From: Amycolatopsis deserti
GTDB lineage: Bacteria; Actinomycetota; Actinomycetes; Mycobacteriales; Pseudonocardiaceae
DNA: 64,000 nt
Assembly (NCBI RefSeq): GCF_014653945.1
Contig: NZ_BNAU01000003.1
Location: forward strand, 434,001-498,000
Reading direction: 5' to 3'
This document shows positions 7,967-15,948 of this stretch, one piece after another. The position numbers and the translations under genes were made by a program. Each line of letters starts with the position of its first letter. The stretch's first letter is position 1. The notes under the pieces are model-generated. The model made no database searches and was not told the origin of the DNA. It saw nothing but the letters and a program-made list of their open reading frames with translations.

Positions 7967-9826
7967 ATGACCGACGTCGTCACGCAGCCAGCACCGATCC
8001 TCACCGGGCCGGGCTTCGGCCTCACCAAGTTCGCCGACCCGCTGCGGGTGCCGCCGCTGATCCGGCCGCATTCGTGGTGGCACCAGGACGAAATCACCAT
8101 CGACATGGTCCGCTCGCGCGTCCGGCTGCACAGCCAGCTGCCGGAAACCGAGGTGTGGGCCTACGAGGGCCAGTTCCCCGGCCCGACCATCGAAGTGCGC
8201 AGCGGCAAGCGGCTGCGCGTCAGCTGGAGCAACCACATCGACGGCACCATCCCGGTGGTCGCCGTCCAGCAGCACGCCGAACTCACCGACATCACCGCGC
8301 CGGTGCGCACCCCCGGCTGGCGCAACCCGGACGGCACGCCGCTGCCCGGCGCCGAGGTCATCGACGGCGTGTCCGCGCTGCCCGCGTGGACCGTGGTGCA
8401 CCTGCACGGCGCCCGCACCGGCGGCGGCAACGACGGCTGGGCGCACAACGCCGTGCTGCGCCGGGCCGCCCAGCTCGCCGAGTACCCGAACGGGCAGCAG
8501 TCGGCGACGCTCTGGTACCACGACCACGCGATGGCGGTGACCCGGTTCAACGTCTTCGCCGGGCTCACCGGGATGTACCTGATCCGCGACGCCGAGGAGG
8601 ACGCGCTCGGCCTGCCCGCCGGAGACCGGGAGATCCCGCTGATCATCACCGACCGCAACCTCGACACCGACCCCGCCACCGGCGCGCTGACCGGGCAGCT
8701 GCTGTTCAAGATCCCGTTCATCACGCCGGCCGGACCGGACGGACCCAAGGTGCCGATCCCGTTCACCGGGCCGTTCACGCTGGTCAACGGGGTCATCTGG
8801 CCGCACCTCGAGGTCGACGCCCGCTGGTACCGGTTCCGCGTGCTGAACGCGTCGAACTCGCGGTTCTACCGGCTCAACCTCGTCGACGAAACCGGTGCGG
8901 TCGACAACGACGGGGTGCGGATCATCGGCACCGACGGCGGTCTGCTGCCCGCGCCGGCCGCGTTCCCGGCGGCGGGTCTGGTGCTGGCGCCCGCGGAGCG
9001 CGCGGACGTGCTGATCGACTTCAGCCGCTACCAGGGGCAGCACCTGACGCTGCGGGACACCCTGGCCAACGGCACCGAGCCGGACGTGATGCAGTTCCGG
9101 GTCGAGAACCGGGAGCGGCACGACTCGTTCGCGCTGCCGGAGGTGGTCTCGCGGTCGTACGTGCGGCTGCACCACGGGACGACGGTGCCGGAGGACCACG
9201 ACCACGTCTTCGTCGCGCTCGTCCCGCCCGGCACCGCGGGCGAGGGGCACCCGCAGATGTGGGAGCTGCGGGAGGTCAGCGATCCGGCGGAGATGCCCGC
9301 GCGGTTCCCGGCTCGCGGCTTCGTGCAGCTGACCGACCCGGCCAACGGCGCGGTGCGGACCTTCCGCATGGTGGCGAGCCTGTTCGACGACACCACCACG
9401 TTCTTCATCGACCACGACCGGTGGGCGGTCTGGAACTTCGTTCACCTGGGCGGGCCGACCCACCCGATGCACATCCACCTGGCCGAATTCCAGCTGCTGA
9501 CCCGCCGCGCCTACCCGCTCGACGCGGCGGGGAACGTGATCGGGTTCGACACCGCCGTCGGCGGGACGCCCGCGGCGCTGCCGGTGCCGGGCACGGGCAG
9601 GCCGCTGGAGAAGTACGAAGAGGGCTGGAAGGACACGTTCCAGATCCAGGCCGGCGAGTGGGTCAGCGTGGCCGGGCACCACACCGGCGCGACCGGTGAG
9701 TTCATGTACCACTGCCACATCCTCGACCACGAGGACGAGGGCATGATGCGGCCGTTCGTCGTGCACCCGCCCGAGGTGGCGCGGTTCCACGTGCACCCCG
9801 GGGCTTCTCATGGGGGCGGTCACTGA
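7967..9826 (+). CDS. Multicopper oxidase (phenoxazinone synthase / CotA-like)
   Basis: The 619-residue protein has three cupredoxin domains with all four copper motifs. HLHGARTGG (about residue 145) and WYHDHAMA (about 185) lie in domain 1. HPMHIHLAEF and HCHILDHEDEGMM lie near the C-terminus and supply the trinuclear and type 1 ligands, with Met as the axial position. Family members oxidise phenolics, o-aminophenols or bilirubin and reduce O2 to water. No signal peptide is seen, so it is probably cytosolic like Streptomyces phenoxazinone synthase. GGGGGAAAG precedes the ATG at 7967. An in-frame start at 7907 is weaker. Confidence 0.88.
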   Translation: MTDVVTQPAPILTGPGFGLTKFADPLRVPPLIRPHSWWHQDEITIDMVRSRVRLHSQLPETEVWAYEGQFPGPTIEVRSGKRLRVSWSNHIDGTIPVVAVQQHAELTDITAPVRTPGWRNPDGTPLPGAEVIDGVSALPAWTVVHLHGARTGGGNDGWAHNAVLRRAAQLAEYPNGQQSATLWYHDHAMAVTRFNVFAGLTGMYLIRDAEEDALGLPAGDREIPLIITDRNLDTDPATGALTGQLLFKIPFITPAGPDGPKVPIPFTGPFTLVNGVIWPHLEVDARWYRFRVLNASNSRFYRLNLVDETGAVDNDGVRIIGTDGGLLPAPAAFPAAGLVLAPAERADVLIDFSRYQGQHLTLRDTLANGTEPDVMQFRVENRERHDSFALPEVVSRSYVRLHHGTTVPEDHDHVFVALVPPGTAGEGHPQMWELREVSDPAEMPARFPARGFVQLTDPANGAVRTFRMVASLFDDTTTFFIDHDRWAVWNFVHLGGPTHPMHIHLAEFQLLTRRAYPLDAAGNVIGFDTAVGGTPAALPVPGTGRPLEKYEEGWKDTFQIQAGEWVSVAGHHTGATGEFMYHCHILDHEDEGMMRPFVVHPPEVARFHVHPGASHGGGH

Positions 9827-9834
9827 GGTGACCG

Positions 9835-9871
9835 GGCCGGCGGCGTCCCTGGGTGCGGGGCGCCGCCGGCC
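9835..9871. terminator. Bidirectional terminator between oxidase and SDR
   Basis: GGCCGGCGGCG (9835-9845) and CGCCGCCGGCC (9861-9871) form a perfect 11 bp stem with a 15 nt loop in the 51 bp gap between two convergent genes. There is no T-run, which is usual in this GC range. Confidence 0.65.
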
Positions 9872-9877
9872 GGCGCG

Positions 9878-10630
9878 TCAGTACGCGGTGCGGCCGCCGT
9901 CGACGACGATCGTCGTGCCGGTGACGTAGCGGGCCTGCGGCGAGATCACCCAGGTGACCAGATCGGCGACGTCCGCCGGATCCCCGGCGAAGCCCAGCGG
10001 CGTGTCCTTCACCGGCCCGGCGACGGCGGTGTAGTCCGGGCTGCGGCTGGTCCCGGTGGCGATGTCCCCGGGCGCGATGCCGACCACCCGGACCCCGTGC
10101 GGGGCGAGGTCGCAGGCCAGCGCTCGGGTCAGGCCGCCGAGCCCGGCCTTGCTCGCCACGTAGGCCGGCACGTCGCGCTGGGCCTGGAACTCTGCGATCG
10201 AGCTGATGTTGACGATCACGCCCTGGTTCAGGACGAGCTGGGTGAACGCTTCGCGCGCCAGGCGCAGCGGCGCCTTGAGGTTGGTGTCGATGACCCGGTC
10301 GATCAGCTCGTCGCCGGCGCTTTCCACCGGACCGAAGGCCGCGGAGCCGCTGATTCCGGCGTTGTTCACGAGGACGTCCAGCCGCCCGAAGTGCCGCACG
10401 CACTCAGCCACCGCGTCGCGGCAACCGTCCCCGGTGGCGAGGTCGTGCGCACCGACCTGGATCAGCTCGGCGAACGGGTGCTCCGCGAAGAGTTTCCGGC
10501 CGACGCTGGCGTCCTCTTCGGTCCGCTGGACCACGAAGACGGTCATCTCGCCGGTGGCCAGCCGGGAGGTGATCTCGGCGCCGATGCCGGTGGCGCCGCC
10601 GGTCACCAGGGCGGTCCGTTGTGCACCCAT
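9878..10630 (-). CDS. Short-chain dehydrogenase/reductase (FabG-like)
   Basis: The 250-residue classical SDR has the NAD(P)-binding TGGATGIGAEI near the N-terminus, NNAGIS, the Ser of NISSIAEF and the catalytic pair in YVASKAG. It ends with YVTGTTIVVDGGRTAY. It is monocistronic, convergent with the multicopper oxidase, with an inverted-repeat operator 16 bp upstream of its ATG. The substrate is unknown. It lacks the extra insert and the GGW(T/S)xW tail of the three island SDRs, so it belongs to a different subgroup. Confidence 0.85.
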   Translation of the reverse strand: MGAQRTALVTGGATGIGAEITSRLATGEMTVFVVQRTEEDASVGRKLFAEHPFAELIQVGAHDLATGDGCRDAVAECVRHFGRLDVLVNNAGISGSAAFGPVESAGDELIDRVIDTNLKAPLRLAREAFTQLVLNQGVIVNISSIAEFQAQRDVPAYVASKAGLGGLTRALACDLAPHGVRVVGIAPGDIATGTSRSPDYTAVAGPVKDTPLGFAGDPADVADLVTWVISPQARYVTGTTIVVDGGRTAY

Positions 10631-10645
10631 CCGCCACCGCCTCTC

Positions 10646-10661
10646 TGAAACGTGCGTTTCA
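10646..10661. promoter_or_regulatory. Inverted-repeat operator upstream of the SDR (TGAAACG-N2-CGTTTCA)
   Basis: TGAAACG and CGTTTCA are separated by TG, 16 bp before the SDR start. Such palindromes are typical TetR or IclR targets. It also fits TGAAA-N6-TTTCA, the form repeated in the 27-59 kb island, so it could be a distant member of that regulon. The regulator is not adjacent. Confidence 0.55.
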
Positions 10662-10686
10662 AACTACAAGGCAGAGTGGCGGACCG

Positions 10687-11229
10687 TCAACGGCCGCGGG
10701 TGCGGGCGTAGTGCGCGCGCGCCTTCGCCCGGTTTCCGCACCGCGACATGGAGCACCACTGGCGGTTGCGCTTCGGCGAGGTGTCCGCGAACCGCAAGCC
10801 GCAGTCGTCGTAGGCGCAGATCCGGACGTCGGCCTCGCTCGTCGCCAGGTCGATCGCGTCGACAGCCAGAGCGCCGAGAGCACCCTCGACCGGATCCGGG
10901 GCGTCCAGCCGCCGGTGTGCGACGCCGTCCGCGTCGATGCGCAGCTGGGGCACCGGCGCCTTGCGCGCGTGCCGGTTCAACAGGCGCACATCGGCCGGCC
11001 GACCCTCGCCGCGCGAGACCCGGTCGACGGCCTCGCGCAGTTTGATCGCGGCGTCCAGCAGCTCGGGAGAGGCGGGCACCGGGCGCGGCAGCAGGCCCGC
11101 CAGCACCAGCCATTCGACCAGCGCCGACGGCGAGGTCAGCAGCTCACGACCGCCGCGGTGCCGGTCCCGGAGCGTGTTCACCAGGTCCAGGCACGGACGG
11201 CCACCGTCGAAAACCCACTGCGCCTTCAC
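10687..11229 (-). CDS. ABATE/CGNR zinc-finger transcriptional regulator
   Basis: The 180-residue protein has the N-terminal ABATE region (CLDLVNTLRDR) and a C-terminal CGNR zinc finger (about residues 137-170). The finger holds ICAYDDC and WCSMSRCGNRAKARAHY, giving four Cys ligands and the diagnostic CGNR. These proteins are putative stress-linked DNA-binding regulators of actinomycetes. It is divergent from the dehalogenase-like hydrolase across a 47 bp gap containing a TCTAACC/GGTTAGA inverted repeat, so control of both genes is plausible. Confidence 0.85.
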   Translation of the reverse strand: MKAQWVFDGGRPCLDLVNTLRDRHRGGRELLTSPSALVEWLVLAGLLPRPVPASPELLDAAIKLREAVDRVSRGEGRPADVRLLNRHARKAPVPQLRIDADGVAHRRLDAPDPVEGALGALAVDAIDLATSEADVRICAYDDCGLRFADTSPKRNRQWCSMSRCGNRAKARAHYARTRGR

Positions 11230-11243
11230 GACGACCAGAGTAC

Positions 11244-11266
11244 TCTAACCTTCATAACCGGTTAGA
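11244..11266. promoter_or_regulatory. Inverted-repeat operator between CGNR regulator and hydrolase
   Basis: TCTAACC (11244-11250) and GGTTAGA (11260-11266) are spaced by 9 bp, with a nested TAACCGGTTA palindrome at 11255-11264. The position just before the hydrolase start suggests repression by the CGNR protein (inference). Confidence 0.55.
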
Positions 11267-11276
11267 AGGGTGAGAC

Positions 11277-12113
11277 ATGGACTCGTACATGGCGACCGTC
11301 AACGGCATCCGCGTGCACTACCGGCGAGCCGGCGAGGGGCCGCCGGTCGTCCTGCTGCACGGCTGGCCCCAGACGTCCTACTGCTGGCACCGGATCTTCG
11401 ACCGGCTCGCGCGGGACCACACCGTCATCGCGCCGGACCTGCGCGGCTACGGGCTCACCGACAAGCCGCGCACCGGCTTCGACAAGCGCACGATGGCCAC
11501 CGACGTCTCCGCGCTGCTGCACGAACTCGGCTTCTCCTCGGCGAGCGTCGTCGGGCACGACCGGGGCGGCCGGGTCGCGCACCGGTGGGCGCTGGACCGC
11601 CCGGACGAGGTCGAGCGGCTGGCCGTGCTCGACATCATCCCGACGCGGGAGATGTGGCGGCGGCTCGACGCCGGCGTCGCGCGCGGCTACTGGCACTGGC
11701 TGTTCCACCTGCAGCCGGACCTGCCGGAACTGCTGGCGGGCAAGGACATCCCGGCCTACCTGGGGTACTTCTTCGAGCGCTGGACCTACCAGCGGCAGGG
11801 GCTGGACCCGGACGCGGTCGCCGAGTACGTCCGCGCGTTCTCCGCGCCGGGCGCCCTGCGCGCCGGGTTCGACGACTACCGCGCGTCCTTCCCGGACGAC
11901 GCCGAGCACGACGACGCCGACTTCGGACGCAAGCTCACGATGCCGGTCCTCGCGTTGTGGGGACAGGCCGGCCTGCTCGGCGCACTGCCCACTTTGGACA
12001 TCTGGCGGGACTACGCCGAGGACGTCACCGGCGAGGGTCTGCCCGAATGCGGCCATTTCCTCGCCGAAGAACAACCGGACGCGGTCCTGGAGCACCTCAA
12101 GCGCTTTCTGTGA
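11277..12113 (+). CDS. Alpha/beta hydrolase, fluoroacetate/haloacetate dehalogenase-like
   Basis: The 278-residue hydrolase has HGWPQTSY (oxyanion region), APDLRGYG, and GHDRGGR, where the nucleophile is Asp rather than Ser as in dehalogenases. WHWLFHLQP in the cap contains the His-Trp pair that binds halide in fluoroacetate dehalogenases, and DDYRASF matches the cap Tyr region. CGHFLAEEQPD carries the catalytic His. Together these support hydrolytic C-halogen cleavage or epoxide hydrolysis, but the substrate is unproven. The 3' end overlaps the convergent F420-type reductase gene by 17 bp. Confidence 0.75.
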   Translation: MDSYMATVNGIRVHYRRAGEGPPVVLLHGWPQTSYCWHRIFDRLARDHTVIAPDLRGYGLTDKPRTGFDKRTMATDVSALLHELGFSSASVVGHDRGGRVAHRWALDRPDEVERLAVLDIIPTREMWRRLDAGVARGYWHWLFHLQPDLPELLAGKDIPAYLGYFFERWTYQRQGLDPDAVAEYVRAFSAPGALRAGFDDYRASFPDDAEHDDADFGRKLTMPVLALWGQAGLLGALPTLDIWRDYAEDVTGEGLPECGHFLAEEQPDAVLEHLKRFL

Positions 12114-12540
12114 TCCGGAAGACCGGGAAGCCGGGCGCGACGCCCCGCAGCACCTCGTCCGACGAGCTGTGGTCGACCCCCTCGAAGAACCGGCCGACCT
12201 CCCACGCCCACTTCTTGAGGTAGGCGCGCAGGATGACCGGCTTCTCCTCGTCGGCCAGTTCGGCGAAGCGGAACGTCTCGACCCGGCGCCCGACCCGCAG
12301 CTGCCCCTCGCCCGCCGCGCGCAGGTTGCGCACCCACTGCGTCTGCCCGCGCGGCGCGACGAGGTACCGCTGCCCGCCGACCTTCAGCAGGTTCACCGGC
12401 GTCGACCGGAGCTCCCCGGACTTGCGGCCGCGCACCAGCAGCACCCGGCTGCCGGCCAGGCTCACGCCCAGCTTGGTCAGAAACTGCACGGCCACGTTGA
12501 AGACACCGTCGCCCTTGCCCGGCTTGATGTAACGGTTCAC
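12097..12540 (-). CDS. F420H2-dependent reductase of the DDN/nitroreductase family
   Basis: The 147-residue protein matches the deazaflavin-dependent split-beta-barrel family. VLLVRGRKSGELRSTPVNLL is the F420 phosphate-binding core, and LVAPRGQTQWVRNLRAAGEG is the second conserved block. Members reduce quinones or nitro compounds with F420H2. It is divergent from a TetR regulator, and the 126 bp between them holds two AGAGC-N3-GCTCT palindromes, so it is the probable regulated target. Confidence 0.8.
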   Translation of the reverse strand: MNRYIKPGKGDGVFNVAVQFLTKLGVSLAGSRVLLVRGRKSGELRSTPVNLLKVGGQRYLVAPRGQTQWVRNLRAAGEGQLRVGRRVETFRFAELADEEKPVILRAYLKKWAWEVGRFFEGVDHSSSDEVLRGVAPGFPVFRITESA

Positions 12541-12560
12541 CTGGATCTCCCTCAGTTGCG

Positions 12561-12625
12561 AGAGCGGCGCTCTCTGTTGAGATCAGTGAACACGTCTCCG
12601 CGCCGACTGTCAAGAGCACCGCTCT
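12561..12625. promoter_or_regulatory. Two AGAGC-N3-GCTCT operators for the TetR regulator
   Basis: AGAGC-GGC-GCTCT lies at 12561-12573 and AGAGC-ACC-GCTCT at 12613-12625, 52 bp apart, in the gap between divergent TetR and reductase genes. The first extends to a 15 bp palindrome (12560-12574). Paired sites of this type fit TetR dimers controlling both directions. Confidence 0.65.
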
Positions 12626-12666
12626 CTAATTTGTTCGCCGCTCTCACCCGTGGCACACTCGACGGC

Positions 12667-13347
12667 ATGCCAGCCAGCAAGACCGCACGTGAACGGGCTC
12701 GCGCCGAACTCACCCGCGAGATCAAGGACGAGGCGCGACGTCAGCTCGCCGAGGTCGGCGCGCACGGGCTGTCCCTGCGCGCCGTCGCGCGCGAGCTGGG
12801 CATGGTGTCGTCCGCGCTGTACCGCTACTTCCCCAGCCGCGACCACCTGCTGACCGAGCTGATCATCGACGCCTACAACGAGGTCGGCGAAGCGGCCGAG
12901 CGGGCCGACGCCCCCTCGGCCCCGCCACGCGACCGCTGGCTGCGCATCTGGACGGGCACCCGGGACTGGGCCAAGCGGAACCCGCACGAGTACGCGCTCA
13001 TCTACGGCTCCCCCGTGCCCGGCTACCGGGCGCCGCAGGACACGATCACCCCCGCCGGCCGGGTCCCGCGGGCGCTCCTCCGCGTCATGGAGGCCGCCGA
13101 CCTCGCCCCCGCGTCGCCCGGTCCGCCGCTGTCCGGCGAACTGGCCGAGCAGGCCCGCCGGATCCAAGCCGCGCTCGACACGTCGCTCAGCGAGGCGGAT
13201 CTCCTCCGGTTGGTGACCGCCTGGACCCACCTCTTCGGCGCGATCAGCTTCGAGCTGTTCGGCCAGTACGCCCGCACGGCCGATCCCGCGGACGCCTACT
13301 TCGCCTACAGCGCAGGGCAATTTGCCGATTTGGTCGGCCTTCCGTGA
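12667..13347 (+). CDS. TetR-family transcriptional regulator
   Basis: The 226-residue protein has an N-terminal TetR helix-turn-helix (about residues 12-60, EIKDEARRQLAEVGAHGLSL through ALYRYFPSRDHLLTEL) and a C-terminal ligand domain of the WHG type (TRDWAKRNPHEYALIYGSPVPGY). It is divergent from the F420-dependent reductase and probably represses it through the twin palindromes. The ATG at 12667 is used. An upstream in-frame start at 12169 would overlap the reductase gene. Confidence 0.85.
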   Translation: MPASKTARERARAELTREIKDEARRQLAEVGAHGLSLRAVARELGMVSSALYRYFPSRDHLLTELIIDAYNEVGEAAERADAPSAPPRDRWLRIWTGTRDWAKRNPHEYALIYGSPVPGYRAPQDTITPAGRVPRALLRVMEAADLAPASPGPPLSGELAEQARRIQAALDTSLSEADLLRLVTAWTHLFGAISFELFGQYARTADPADAYFAYSAGQFADLVGLP

Positions 13348-13377
13348 ACGCTTTACGCGTTGTGGCAGACTCGTCAC

Positions 13378-14220
13378 ATGGCGGCAGATGACGAGGTGCT
13401 GCGGGCCGTCGAGGGAAGCCTCGACCGGCCGTCCGCGGCGCGGGTGTACGACTACTTCATCGGTGGGAACCACAACTACGCGATCGACCGCGCGTTCGGC
13501 GACAAGGTGCGCGCCCGGCTCCCGCTGATCCCGGACTCCGCGGTGGCCTGCCGACAGTTCCTCGGCCGCGCCGTGCGGTACGCGTCGAAGGCGGGGATCA
13601 GGCAGTACGTCGACATCGGGTCGGGCCTGCCGACGGCGGGCAACGTGCACGAGGTCGCCGACGAGGCCCGTCCCGAGCAGGACACCACGGTGGTCTACAT
13701 CGACAACGAGCCGATCGCGCTGGCGCACTCGCAGCTGCTGCTCGCCGACACCGCGGACCCGGACCGCCACCGGGCGATCGCCGGCGACCTGCTGGAGCCG
13801 ATCGACCTGTGGGAGCGGGTCGCGGAGACCGGCGTGATCGACTTCGAGGAGCCGGTCGCGCTGGTGATCAACGCGGTGTTGCACTTCATCAAGGACGAGC
13901 AGCGGCCGCACCCGGCGCTGGACTTCTACCGCGACCAGCTCGCGCCCGGCTCGTACCTGATCATGTGCCAGCTGACCGACGAGAACCCGGCCGACGACGA
14001 GGAGCGCCGGGCGCTGGACGACCTCAAGGCCTACTACGAGACCACCACGAACCCCGGGCAGTACCGCTCGCGGGAGGAGTTCCTGAAGTTCTACGGCGAC
14101 TTCGAACTGGTGGAGCCGGGGCTGGTCTACGCACCCGAATGGCACCCCGACGAAAACGCCCTGTTCGCCGACGCGCCGTCGAAGTCACGCATCCTCGCCG
14201 CGGTGGCGCGCAAGCCCTGA
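13378..14220 (+). CDS. SAM-dependent methyltransferase, Methyltransf_19 (DUF574) family
   Basis: The 280-residue protein has the family hallmarks SAARVYDYFIGGNHNYAIDR, YVDIGSGLPTAGNVHEVA (SAM motif I), VVYIDNEPIALAHSQ (motif II) and LVINAVLHFI. The family is abundant in actinomycetes, and its substrates are mostly unknown. I use the ATG at 13378, since the alternative GTG at 13360 adds only six residues. The gene is 30 bp after the TetR gene and may be read from the same transcript. Confidence 0.82.
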   Translation: MAADDEVLRAVEGSLDRPSAARVYDYFIGGNHNYAIDRAFGDKVRARLPLIPDSAVACRQFLGRAVRYASKAGIRQYVDIGSGLPTAGNVHEVADEARPEQDTTVVYIDNEPIALAHSQLLLADTADPDRHRAIAGDLLEPIDLWERVAETGVIDFEEPVALVINAVLHFIKDEQRPHPALDFYRDQLAPGSYLIMCQLTDENPADDEERRALDDLKAYYETTTNPGQYRSREEFLKFYGDFELVEPGLVYAPEWHPDENALFADAPSKSRILAAVARKP

Positions 14221-14239
14221 CCGCGTCGGGACGGCACAC

Positions 14240-14857
14240 CTAACGCAGGTGGTCGCTGAACCAGGCGGCCGCCAGCTGGGCCACCCGCTCCAGCGCGCCC
14301 TCCTCCTCGAAGAGGTGCGTCGCCTTCGGGATGATCTCGATGTCGTACCGGCCGCCCAGCTCGGTGGCCGCCTGCTGGTTCAGCCGCAGCACCTCCGCGT
14401 CCCGGGCGCCGACGATCAGCAGCGTCGGGCACCGCACCCGCGCCAGCGCGTCGCCGGCGAGGTCGGGGCGGCCGCCGCGCGAGACGACCGCCTTCACGCG
14501 TTCCGGTTCCGCCGCCGCGGCCCGCAGCGCGGCGGCCGCGCCGGTGCTCGCCCCGAACAGGCCCAGCGGCAACCGCGCCGTGTCCGCCCGCCGGGACAAC
14601 TCGGCCATCGCCGCGCGCAGGCGGTCGGTCAGCAACCCGATGTCGAACCGCCGGTCGCCGTGGTCCTCGTCCGGGCTGAGCAGGTCGAACAGCAGCGTGG
14701 CGAACCGGTTGTCCTGCAGTTCGCGCGCCACCGCGATGTTGCGGGCGCTGTGCCGCGAACTGCCCGAACCGTGCGCGAACACGACGACCCCGATCGCGTC
14801 GGACGGGACCGTCAGATCGCCCTCGAGCCCGGGATCGACGGTGAGCGGAACGGTCAT
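14240..14857 (-). CDS. Dienelactone-hydrolase-like alpha/beta hydrolase
   Basis: The 205-residue hydrolase has VVVFAHGSGSSRHSARN, the nucleophile elbow LFGASTGAAAALRAAA with Ser, the acid region LLIVGARDAEV and the His in KATHLFEEEGALE. Its ATG overlaps the stop of the upstream phosphoribosyltransferase gene as ATGA. In many actinobacteria these two proteins occur as one fused polypeptide, so they probably act together on a nucleotide-derived substrate that is not known. Confidence 0.8.
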   Translation of the reverse strand: MTVPLTVDPGLEGDLTVPSDAIGVVVFAHGSGSSRHSARNIAVARELQDNRFATLLFDLLSPDEDHGDRRFDIGLLTDRLRAAMAELSRRADTARLPLGLFGASTGAAAALRAAAAEPERVKAVVSRGGRPDLAGDALARVRCPTLLIVGARDAEVLRLNQQAATELGGRYDIEIIPKATHLFEEEGALERVAQLAAAWFSDHLR

Positions 14858-15495
14858 GACGTCTCCAGCAACTCGACGACCTCGTCGTCCTCGATCTGAC
14901 GGAAGTCGGCGTACCACTGGCCGACGGACCGGAAACCGTGCGGCGCCAGCAGGCACAGCACCTCGTCGGCGTCGCTCTTCAGCGCCGCCGCGGCGTCCGG
15001 CGCGCACACCGGCGCGGCGAACACCAGGCTGTGTGGCCGGTCCGCCCGCAACGCCCGCAACGCGGCCCGCGCGGTCACGCCGGTCGCCAGCCCGTCGTCG
15101 ACCACCAGCACGTCCCGGCCGGCCCGCGGCTGCGGCGGGCGCCCACGCTGGTAGACGACCGCGCGCCGGCGGGCTTCGGCGCGTTCGGCCTGGCAGATGT
15201 CGTGCAGCTGCGCCGGCCGCAGCCCGAGCATCGACAGGGACCGCTCGTCGAAGTACGCCGGACCGTCCGGGGTGACCGCGCCGACGCCGAACTCCGGCTG
15301 GCCGGGCGCGCCGATCTTGCGGGCGACCGCGACGTCCAGCGGCGCGCCCAGCACCTCGGCCACCGCCTGCCCGACGACCACCCCGCCACGCGCCAGCCCC
15401 AGCACCAGCGGATCACGCCATTCACGCTCGCCGAGCAGCTCGCCCAGCCGCACGCCCGCCTCCCGGCGGTCGCCGAACTCGTATCGCCGCCTCAT
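14854..15495 (-). CDS. Phosphoribosyltransferase-family protein
   Basis: The 213-residue protein carries the type I PRTase PRPP-binding signature DVLVVDDGLATGVTARAA, the early LVLGLARGGVVVGQAVA block and VAVARKIGAPGQPEFGVGA. These are typical of the small PRTase domain found fused or paired with dienelactone-like hydrolases. No nucleobase specificity can be read. It is the first gene of a two-gene unit with the hydrolase (4 nt overlap). Confidence 0.82.
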   Translation of the reverse strand: MRRRYEFGDRREAGVRLGELLGEREWRDPLVLGLARGGVVVGQAVAEVLGAPLDVAVARKIGAPGQPEFGVGAVTPDGPAYFDERSLSMLGLRPAQLHDICQAERAEARRRAVVYQRGRPPQPRAGRDVLVVDDGLATGVTARAALRALRADRPHSLVFAAPVCAPDAAAALKSDADEVLCLLAPHGFRSVGQWYADFRQIEDDEVVELLETS

Positions 15496-15523
15496 GTCAC
15501 AGGTCTACCCGGGCGGGCGATCG

Positions 15524-15811
15524 TCAACCAGGTTCGCCGCGGCGCTTGCGGTGCACGACCCAGGCCAGGTCGATCACCAGCCCCACCACCATCAGGCCCA
15601 TCAGCACCGTCACCCACCACATCTCGACGGTGGCGAACAGGACGGCGGCCCCGGCGGCGAGGACGATGCCGATCGCGGCGAGCCAGATCCGCAGCGTCAG
15701 CGCGCTGTAGGCCGGCGCGGCGCCGCCGAACCCGGCGGTCGGATCGTGGTAGTCGGGCAGGCCCCGCTGGTATTCCTCGCGGGTGCGAGGCCGTTCACGC
15801 GGGATTCGCAT
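15524..15811 (-). CDS. Small two-helix membrane protein (DUF6343-like)
   Basis: This 95-residue protein has a charged N-terminus (RERPRTREEYQRGLPDYHD), the motif APAYSALTLRIWL leading into a first membrane helix, a second helix (WWVTVLMGLMVVGLVIDLAW) and a basic tail. It resembles small DUF6343 membrane proteins, but that match is from memory. The ATG at 15811 is preferred over one at 15859. No function is known. Confidence 0.6.
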   Translation of the reverse strand: MRIPRERPRTREEYQRGLPDYHDPTAGFGGAAPAYSALTLRIWLAAIGIVLAAGAAVLFATVEMWWVTVLMGLMVVGLVIDLAWVVHRKRRGEPG

Positions 15812-15948
15812 GCCCTGGGCTACCCGTGCGTGGGTGAGCACACACGTGCCCGCCCTCACCCGGTCCGGCGACGGCCCGTTTGACCGGCCGCCTCCTGGGT
15901 TACCGTGGCCGCGAACCCCATTCCGCCAGGAAGGAACACCGAAAGCCG

